Assembly: GCA_002359495.1 (NCBI GenBank) | Contig: DENB01000031.1 | Span: forward strand, 3,602 to 43,846 | Direction of reading: 5' to 3' | DNA: 40,245 nucleotides | Source: Enterobacteriaceae bacterium UBA2655 | Lineage (GTDB): Bacteria > Pseudomonadota > Gammaproteobacteria > Enterobacterales > Enterobacteriaceae | Part shown: piece by piece, positions 35,622 through 40,245 of the stretch | How positions within the stretch are numbered: the first letter of the stretch is position 1 | Layout of the letters: each line of letters opens with the position of its first letter | Position numbers and translations under genes: made by a program | The notes under the pieces: model-generated | Database searches by the model: none | Told to the model about the DNA's origin: nothing | The model's input: the letters and a program-made list of their open reading frames with translations, nothing else

Positions 35622-35715
35622 CACCGTGAATCAACTCACGATTCTGTAACGAATGACGTATCTGCGTCACCTCTGAAGGTGTTCGTGGATTTCCACCTTC
35701 AGAGGTTCTTTTTTT
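35622..35715 (+). ncRNA. Candidate small RNA with three hairpins
   Basis: A ~90-base transcript is predicted from the promoter at 35588-35615 to a strong terminator. Stem 1 is CGTGA/TCACG (35625-35640) and stem 2 is TGACG/CGTCA (35654-35669). Stem 3 is the 13-bp terminator ACCTCTGAAGGTG/CACCTTCAGAGGT (35669-35706), followed by a seven-T tract (TCTTTTTTTA). The size, lack of an open frame and U-rich end fit an Hfq-type sRNA. It does not match sRNAs I know by sequence. It lies between the DUF2000 gene and the AriR-type gene. Confidence 0.45.
35669..35715 (+). terminator. Strong rho-independent terminator
   Basis: A 13-bp perfect stem (35669-35681 with 35694-35706), a 12-base loop and then T's to 35715. 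It is far from the end of any upstream coding gene (187 bases after the DUF2000 stop). Confidence 0.88.
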
Positions 35716-35736
35716 ACCCAGTTTGTTGACTAAAAA

Positions 35737-35769
35737 ACTGTCGCATCTGTCCATGCGATAGTCGTTTTT
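35737..35769 (+). terminator. Second hairpin with T tract before the AriR-type gene
   Basis: ACTGTCGCAT (35737-35746) pairs with ATGCGATAGT (35753-35762) with one G-U pair, followed by CGTTTTT. A's precede the stem, so it can work in both directions. Confidence 0.65.
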
Positions 35770-35826
35770 CATCATTTGTGTCCTGACATCCGAATGGAGA
35801 ATCGGGCGGTTCTGAAGGGCTAAACC

Positions 35827-36087
35827 ATGCCAAACGCATTACCTGAGACAGATAAAGAGATCACTGAATACTTCAATGTGGCAGCGAATAAAGTCGGCAG
35901 CGATATGGAAGTGTTGGGTTTAGTCGTCGCTGAAATCCTGCAATCCGGCACGCCGGTCAGCAATAAAGCGATCATTTTAAAGCTGATCAATCGACTTGAG
36001 CTGGAAAGCGATGTCGTATCACTGGATGTTTATCGCCAGCTGCTTGAGCTGGTGGTGCACAGAACACCGGATGACCTGTCGGTATAA
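35827..36087 (+). CDS. AriR/YmgB-family regulator
   Basis: This 86-residue helical protein is homologous to E. coli AriR (YmgB) and its paralogues YcgZ and YmgA, small dimeric proteins tied to acid resistance, biofilm control and Rcs signalling. Matching features are the Tyr-Phe near residue 14 (ITEYFNVA), VLGLVVAEILQSG, NKAIILKLINRLE and the ending VVHRTPDDL. GAAGGG precedes the ATG. In E. coli ariR sits in a ycgZ-ymgABC operon; here it stands alone, bracketed by terminators. It probably has its own promoter within 35770-35820, but I could not pin one down. Confidence 0.85.
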   Translation: MPNALPETDKEITEYFNVAANKVGSDMEVLGLVVAEILQSGTPVSNKAIILKLINRLELESDVVSLDVYRQLLELVVHRTPDDLSV

Positions 36088-36093
36088 ACCACT

Positions 36094-36116
36094 ATTCCAT
36101 GGATGGAATTTCTTTT
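36094..36116 (+). terminator. Terminator of the AriR-type gene
   Basis: ATTCCA (36094-36099) pairs with TGGAAT (36104-36109), loop TGGA, followed by a T-rich TTCTTTTC, 6 bases after the stop. Confidence 0.6.
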
Positions 36117-36241
36117 CCCCGTTTCAACGCTGGCATCCTGCTACATAGCCCGGTAACATCTGTGGCATATCGTGAATCTCCTTCTTCTTCTCTGCCTTGA
36201 TCCTGTCAGAGAGCCAAAATAAAAAAGAGCCTGCATTACAT

Positions 36242-37747
36242 ATGAGTCACTCAAATGACGTCGCCACGCCTGAGCACGTGGACAGCGAATTGAGTGTGGG
36301 GCGCGTATTGCGTTCGCCCACACTGCTCACCCGTGAATGTCTGGCTGGCGTGATTACCGCGCTGGCCCTGATCCCTGAAGTGATTTCGTTTTCCGTTATC
36401 GCCGGCGTTGATCCCAAGGTCAGCCTTGTCGCGTCGGTGGTGCTCTGTCTGACGCTCTCGCTGCTGGGCGGCCGACCGGCGATGGTGACGGCCGCCGCCG
36501 GTTCCGTCGCGCTGGTTATCGGGCCGATGGTGCATGCGCAAGGGGTTGAATATATCTTGCCTGCGGTGGTGATGGCCGGGATTATTCAAATAGTTTTCGG
36601 CCTGGCGGGTCTGGCACGCATGATGCGCTATATTCCCCGCTCGGTGATGCTTGGCTTCGTCAATGCGCTCGGCATTCTGATTTTCTTTGCCCAGGTGCCT
36701 CACGTCTGGGGCCAGTCAAACCTGGTGTGGGTGCTGTTTGCCGTCACGCTGGCGATCGTCCTGCTGCTGCCGCGCGTGCTGAAAAGCGTGCCTTCGCCTC
36801 TGGTGGCGATTGTGGCGGTAACCGCCGTCGCGCTGCTGATGGGCTACCGCGTGCCGAACGTGGGCGATGAGGGCCCGATGGGGGCCGGGCTGCCGGGCTT
36901 CACGCAATGGCTGGTACCGATGAATCTGCAAACGTTGCAGATTATCTGGCCGACCGCACTAAGCATCGCGTTTGTCGGTCTGATGGAGTCGCTGCTTACC
37001 GCGAAGCTGGTTGATGATATTACCGACACCTCTTCCGGCAAACGTCGCGAATCCTGGGGTCTGGGCATCGCGAATATTTTCGCCGGCTTTTATGGCGGCA
37101 TCGCCGGCTGCGCCATGATCGGACAGACGATTGTCAACGTTGAGCTGGGCAAAGCGCGCACCCGCGTCTCTACCGTGGCGGCGGCATTGGTTTTGCTGCT
37201 GCTGGTGACCGGCCTGAGCGAACTGATGGCGCGGATTCCGATGGTGGTGCTGGCCGGCATTATGATGGTGGTGGCGGTGAAAACCGTTAACTGGCACAGC
37301 CTTCAGCCTGCCACGCTAAAACGGATGCCGTGGTCTGAAACCTTTGTGATGGCGTTAACCGTGATCGTGACCGTCTGGACCGGCAATCTGGCGATAGGCG
37401 TGCTGGCAGGCGTGATCGCCGCCATGATGCTGTTCGCCCGCCGTATCGCGCACGTTATTCACGCCGAACGCCAGCTGAGCGCCGACGGCGAACAGGTCAG
37501 TTATCAGGTTCGCGGTCCGCTTTTTTTCGCCAGCAGCAATGATCTGTTCGAACACTTTGATTATGCGCACGATCCGAAACAGGTCACGATCGATTTAACC
37601 CACGCGCAAATCTGGGACGCCTCCAGCGTTGCGGCGCTGGATGCCATTGAGTACCGCTATCAGCGCCATGGCGCGACGGTAACCATTGTGGGTCTCGACA
37701 TGCGCAGCACCGATTTTCATCGTCGCCTTACAGGAAATCTGGGCTAA
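36242..37747 (+). CDS. SulP-family inorganic anion transporter with STAS domain
   Basis: This ~501-residue inner-membrane transporter of the SulP/SLC26 family has about 11-14 membrane segments; family members carry sulfate, bicarbonate or dicarboxylates. The family start is visible (RECLAGVITALALIPEVISF), followed by GVDPKVSLVASVV, GGRPAMVTAAAGSVALVIGP and GYGG-like AGFYGGIAGCAMIGQTIVN. The last ~90 residues are a STAS domain (VTIDLTHAQIWDASSVAALD). It is shorter than E. coli DauA and closer in layout to Bacillus YbaR-type proteins. ATG at 36242 is chosen; a TTG at 36197 would extend it by 15 residues. The substrate is unknown. Confidence 0.9.
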   Translation: MSHSNDVATPEHVDSELSVGRVLRSPTLLTRECLAGVITALALIPEVISFSVIAGVDPKVSLVASVVLCLTLSLLGGRPAMVTAAAGSVALVIGPMVHAQGVEYILPAVVMAGIIQIVFGLAGLARMMRYIPRSVMLGFVNALGILIFFAQVPHVWGQSNLVWVLFAVTLAIVLLLPRVLKSVPSPLVAIVAVTAVALLMGYRVPNVGDEGPMGAGLPGFTQWLVPMNLQTLQIIWPTALSIAFVGLMESLLTAKLVDDITDTSSGKRRESWGLGIANIFAGFYGGIAGCAMIGQTIVNVELGKARTRVSTVAAALVLLLLVTGLSELMARIPMVVLAGIMMVVAVKTVNWHSLQPATLKRMPWSETFVMALTVIVTVWTGNLAIGVLAGVIAAMMLFARRIAHVIHAERQLSADGEQVSYQVRGPLFFASSNDLFEHFDYAHDPKQVTIDLTHAQIWDASSVAALDAIEYRYQRHGATVTIVGLDMRSTDFHRRLTGNLG

Positions 37748-37754
37748 TCCTGCC

Positions 37755-37790
37755 GCCTGCGTCGTCGCTGGCGCAGGCTTATTTTCTCTT
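37755..37790 (+). terminator. Terminator between the convergent SulP and MFS genes
   Basis: GCCTGCG (37755-37761) pairs with CGCAGGC (37772-37778), a 10-base loop, followed by TTATTTTCTCTT. Confidence 0.7.
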
Positions 37791-38921
37791 CTTTGCGGGC
37801 GCTCTGCCGCCGGGCATCAGACAAGCCAGCGCGATCAACGCAAATATTGCCGCGCCGCCGAAAACAACCGACAGCTCGCCGGGAATAAATTCCATAAACG
37901 AGGAGAGAAACTGGCCGGAAAAGATAGCCATCGCCAGCCAGGCGAGATTACGGCCGCGCACACTTTCCGTGCTCTGCTCGACGGTCATATGGTTGACCAG
38001 CGGCACGGAAAGCCCAAAGCCGAAGCCCATCGCGATCCCGCCGGCGATAAAACCGGGCAGCGTCGCGGCAAAAACGAAAATCAGATGCGCCAGCGCATAT
38101 AACAGAAAAGCCAGGCGAAGCGTTTTCTTATCGCTGAGCAGCGTCAGTAGGCGCGGCAAAAAAAACGCAGCGATGACCGCGACCAATGAAATAAACGACA
38201 GAAAGTAACCGGTTTGCGCGGCATTAATGCCGATATCATGAAAACGCTGGGGTATGACAATCACGCCGGTAAAAAAGCAGATCATTGAGCAGACAGCGGC
38301 GAACCAGATAATTTTCAGCGAGCCGGAAGCGGGCGGCAGCGCGATATTCTCTTCTCTCCCCTGCCCCACCTTATCCGGTTGCGGCACGAAAAGCATTAGC
38401 ATAATCAGCAGCAGCCAGGCCACAAGATAGAGCAGGAAAGGCCAGCGCCAGCCCGCCGTCGCCAGTAATCCGCCGATCGATAAAAAGATGACGCCGCCAA
38501 GTTCGATAGACATACCCTGACGCGCAATCATTTTCAGGCGGGATTGACCCTGATAAAAGGTGGATATCAGTCCGGTGCCTGAAGCCATGACCAGCGCCGT
38601 TGCGCCGCCCAGCAGCAGCCGATTCAGCATAACCGGTATCGTTCCGTGCAAAAAAACGCCCCCTGCGCCGAGCAGGCCATATAAAAACAATCCCCAGCGC
38701 AGCGCGCCATGCGCGCCGGTTTTATCGATAGCCTTGCCGGCCAGCGGTCCGAAAACCACCACGCCGAGCGAAGGCACAGTGATCAGCCAACTTGCCGCCT
38801 GCGCAACGCCCAGCTGCTGCGCGATGGGGTTCAGCCCCGGCACAATCACGCATCCGACCATAATAGTCAGGCAGGCTACGCTCAGCAGCGTAAAGGCGCC
38901 TGCCTTATTTAATTGACTCAT
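37779..38921 (-). CDS. MFS transporter, drug-efflux type (12 TM)
   Basis: This 380-residue major-facilitator protein has about 12 membrane segments. Motif A-like sequence GPLAGKAIDKTGAHGALRWG lies between helices 2 and 3, and a motif C-like region near LGGVIFLSIGGLLATAGWRWPF marks helix 5, as in proton-coupled exporters. It resembles MdtL/Bcr-type or quinolone-efflux MFS proteins, but the substrate cannot be named. An AGGAGT precedes the ATG. It converges with the SulP gene. A palindromic operator lies 20-45 bases upstream, but no regulator gene is adjacent. Confidence 0.87.
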   Translation of the reverse strand: MSQLNKAGAFTLLSVACLTIMVGCVIVPGLNPIAQQLGVAQAASWLITVPSLGVVVFGPLAGKAIDKTGAHGALRWGLFLYGLLGAGGVFLHGTIPVMLNRLLLGGATALVMASGTGLISTFYQGQSRLKMIARQGMSIELGGVIFLSIGGLLATAGWRWPFLLYLVAWLLLIMLMLFVPQPDKVGQGREENIALPPASGSLKIIWFAAVCSMICFFTGVIVIPQRFHDIGINAAQTGYFLSFISLVAVIAAFFLPRLLTLLSDKKTLRLAFLLYALAHLIFVFAATLPGFIAGGIAMGFGFGLSVPLVNHMTVEQSTESVRGRNLAWLAMAIFSGQFLSSFMEFIPGELSVVFGGAAIFALIALACLMPGGRAPAKKRK

Positions 38922-38942
38922 CGCTTACTCCTGAATGAATTA

Positions 38943-38966
38943 ACCATATGGTGGATAACAAATCCA
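38943..38966 (-). promoter_or_regulatory. Palindromic operator upstream of the MFS gene
   Basis: ACCATATGGT (38943-38952) is a perfect 10-bp palindrome adjoining TGGAT-N5-ATCCA (38952-38966). Both lie where the minus-strand promoter of the MFS gene must be and are typical of a dimeric repressor site, such as TetR, MarR or HxlR. The cognate regulator is not in the window as far as I can tell. Confidence 0.55.
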
Positions 38967-39371
38967 ATATGTAGTCATTATTGTTAAGCGCCCGGGCGCC
39001 GGAGTCAATGCGATTCGTGCTATGAAAAATTAGAGCAGCGGGCTGATTTGAACTATAGTAATCGCATTTAGGTATGTTGTAATTAAAAACGGTTTAGCAA
39101 TATAACGGCTGCGCTTCCGCTATGGCGACGCTGGGAGTTCGTGATCTCTGAACAGGTTGCGCCTGCGCCAGAGTGATATAGTGTTGCATGCTGGAAGCCT
39201 GTTTAAGAGGGTTATTGTCTCAATAATCAAGGCAATAGCGTTAAAAATTGCGCCAGCATAAAAAGGAAAATGATGTTAAGAGGAGAGCGCCTTATTGCTC
39301 CCACTGCCCGAAAAGGCAATATGCGCGTTTCCCCTCATTAAATTCTGATGCAAAAGGAGGGCATTACGAAT
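38967..39371. other. Intergenic stretch between the MFS gene and the acidic orphan gene
   Basis: About 400 bases without a credible gene. They contain small inverted repeats, for example TTATTG-TCT-CAATAA (39212-39226) and TGCC-CGAAAA-GGCA near 39305. Open frames here overlap the real gene at 39372 or lack ribosome sites. It presumably contains the promoter of the acidic protein gene. Confidence 0.5.
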
Positions 39372-39680
39372 ATGCACAACGTCATCCCAATGGAAGGCTA
39401 TTATGTTTCCGGCAGCAACCCCTCATTCAAATTAATCGTCACGGAAGTCATTGTTATGGAAAGAGACGAGGATGAGGAAGATGATGATACGTTTTTCCTG
39501 GTCAATGCGGTTAACGATGACGACGACAAGGATTTTTATACGCCAACGTATGAGTTTATCCCGGATGAATGGTGGCAATTTGTCAAAACCAACCAGCTTC
39601 GGTTTGTCCCTGAAAATAATATTCCTGCATCCGATTTGCTCAGCTTTCTTGCCAAAGTGAGAACGCGCGGCAATTCATGA
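39372..39680 (+). CDS. Acidic hypothetical protein, orphan
   Basis: This 102-residue protein starts MHNVIPMEGYYVSGSNPSFK. A dense acidic stretch around residues 30-55 (ERDEDEEDDDT, then NDDDDKDF) is followed by EFIPDEWWQFVKTNQLRFVP. AAAGGAGGG (39353-39361) sits 10 bases before the ATG at 39372, so that start is preferred over the ATG at 39348, which lies before the ribosome site. There is no signal peptide or membrane helix. I do not recognise the family. The acidic run could bind cations or mimic nucleic acid; this is speculation. A terminator follows ~110 bases downstream. Confidence 0.75.
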   Translation: MHNVIPMEGYYVSGSNPSFKLIVTEVIVMERDEDEEDDDTFFLVNAVNDDDDKDFYTPTYEFIPDEWWQFVKTNQLRFVPENNIPASDLLSFLAKVRTRGNS

Positions 39681-39788
39681 TTTTCGCCTGCCGCAGGGTT
39701 TTATCTGCGCGAAGTGATAAGCCTGAGTGCTGAATGCTGAGTATTATGAAGCAGGTTTAGCGAGGTCATACTGTAATAACATTGAAAG

Positions 39789-39820
39789 CGGCGGGGAACT
39801 CCCCGCCGGATTGCGTTTTT
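39789..39820 (+). terminator. Terminator after the acidic orphan gene
   Basis: CGGCGGGG (39789-39796) pairs with CCCCGCCG (39801-39808), loop AACT, followed by GATTGCGTTTTTT. Confidence 0.75.
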
Positions 39821-39933
39821 TCAGCCAAATTCTTTTGTAAGCATGCTAATTTCTGCCGGGCTGGCCTGTTCAGCTCTTATCAAACGCTTTATCCTTTGCC
39901 AGCGCGAAATTGGTTGCCCTGACAAACAGGCAC

Positions 39934-39954
39934 AAAAAAACCGCCCTTGGGCGG
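39934..39954 (-). terminator. Terminator of the tRNA operon
   Basis: CCGCCC-AA-GGGCGG on the minus strand (39941-39954) is followed by seven T's (39940-39934), 56 bases after the tRNA-Leu 3' end. Confidence 0.9.
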
Positions 39955-40010
39955 TCACGACATTACTACATATTGCTTTGTTTTAATTTGGTTTTTAATC
40001 GGTAACGCGA

Positions 40011-40097
40011 TGGTGCCCGGGGCGGGACTTGAACCCGCACAGCCATACAGCCGAGGGATTTTAAATCCCTTGTGTCTACCGATTTCACCACCCGGGC
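40011..40097 (-). tRNA. leuZ: tRNA-Leu (anticodon TAA)
   Basis: An 87-base tRNA on the minus strand with encoded CCA (TGG at 40011-40013 on the plus strand). The acceptor stem is GCCCGGG/CCCGGGC. A long variable arm, as in class II tRNAs, and the anticodon loop TTTAAAA with TAA are present. It corresponds to E. coli leuZ, third gene of the glyW-cysT-leuZ operon. Confidence 0.95.
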
Positions 40098-40108
40098 AGG
40101 GTGTAAAG

Positions 40109-40182
40109 TGGAGGCGCGTCCCGGAGTCGAACCGAGGTGGACGGATTTGCAATCCGCTGCATGGCCACTCTGCCAACGCGCC
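40109..40182 (-). tRNA. cysT: tRNA-Cys (anticodon GCA)
   Basis: A 74-base tRNA on the minus strand with encoded CCA. The acceptor stem starts GGCGCG, the anticodon GCA lies at plus-strand 40148-40150, and the T-arm sequence is GGTTCGACTCC. It is 11 bases upstream of tRNA-Leu in the same transcript. Confidence 0.95.
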
Positions 40183-40224
40183 TTAATTCCGCTGTCCCTC
40201 AGGCAATCGCCTGAAAAACCAATC

Positions 40225-40245
40225 TGGAGCGGGAAACGAGACTCG
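40225..40245 (-). tRNA. glyW: tRNA-Gly 3' end (cut by window end)
   Basis: The last 21 bases read on the minus strand as CGAGTCTCGTTTCCCGCTCCA, the T-arm, acceptor stem and CCA of tRNA-Gly(GCC) as in E. coli glyW. The rest lies beyond the window. Confidence 0.85.

Larger units (their letters stand above)
39681..40010. other. Intergenic stretch between the acidic orphan gene and the tRNAs
   Basis: These 330 bases hold two terminators (39789-39820 plus, 39934-39954 minus) and otherwise no gene that I can support. I see no integrase and no repeat of the tRNA-Leu 3' end, hence no sign of an island attachment site. Confidence 0.6.

Noticed and set aside
25280..40010. An integrative genomic island at tRNA-Leu
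   Set aside because: The accessory block lies beside the 3' end of the tRNA. However, I found no integrase, no transposase and no repeated tRNA 3' end at the other side, so insertion at this tRNA is not supported.
2..40245. Many long open frames opposite or out of frame with real genes (for example 23554-24744, 27193-28983 and 11435-11806 upstream of yceI)
   Set aside because: High GC produces long antisense frames. They lie over well-identified genes, lack ribosome sites and show no family features.
1..40245. CRISPR arrays, insertion sequences, restriction-modification, toxin-antitoxin or classical defence genes
   Set aside because: No regularly spaced repeats, transposase motifs or defence-protein motifs were seen on either strand.

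Overview
The window is chromosomal DNA of a gamma-proteobacterium of the order Enterobacterales, most likely family Erwiniaceae (a Pantoea, Mixta or Erwinia relative). The first ~25 kb carries, in inverted order, the gene string known from Escherichia coli: flgA-flgM-flgN, murJ, mviM, yceH, rimJ, mdtH, grxB, yceB, pyrC, dinI, bssS, solA, yceJ, yceI, trhO, lpxL, msyB, yceK, opgHGC, clsC and ymdB. The genus is inferred from gene order, GC-rich coding sequence and remembered family sequences, not from a search.

Region 1 (1-1350) is the tail of a flagellar cluster: the 3' end of flgA, then flgM-flgN behind a textbook sigma-28 promoter, closed by two near-identical hairpins. Region 2 (1.3-9.7 kb) holds murJ, the yceH-mviM pair, rimJ, a dead mdtH with two independent lesions, grxB, yceB, pyrC with a PurR-like box and a CCGG start region able to pair with its own Shine-Dalgarno, dinI under a perfect LexA box, a small unassigned helical protein, and bssS. 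Region 3 (9.8-25.2 kb) holds solA, the yceJ-yceI operon, trhO, an Old Yellow Enzyme that E. coli lacks at this place, lpxL, an AT-rich patch with a small Cys/His protein where E. coli has mdtG, msyB, yceK, the osmoregulated periplasmic glucan genes opgGH and divergent opgC, and ymdB-clsC.

Region 4 (25.2-39.7 kb) is accessory: a GH1-like glycosidase with Gln at the expected acid/base position; two tandem tiny membrane-protein genes (57 and 47 codons); a Fur-boxed FcuA-like siderophore receptor; a MarR-led four-gene tripartite efflux operon with a 14-bp palindromic operator; an AraC regulator paired with a DUF2000 protein; a candidate three-hairpin small RNA; an AriR/YmgB-type regulator; a SulP anion transporter with STAS domain; an MFS exporter behind a palindromic operator; and an acidic orphan protein. 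No integrase, transposase or CRISPR array was seen.

The right edge (40.0-40.2 kb) is a minus-strand tRNA operon Gly-Cys-Leu, corresponding to glyW-cysT-leuZ of E. coli, with a strong terminator after tRNA-Leu; the tRNA-Gly is cut by the window end. The most unusual items are the doubly damaged mdtH, the tandem micro-membrane genes behind a terminator-like leader hairpin, the candidate sRNA upstream of the AriR-type gene, and the Gln-for-Glu glycosidase.
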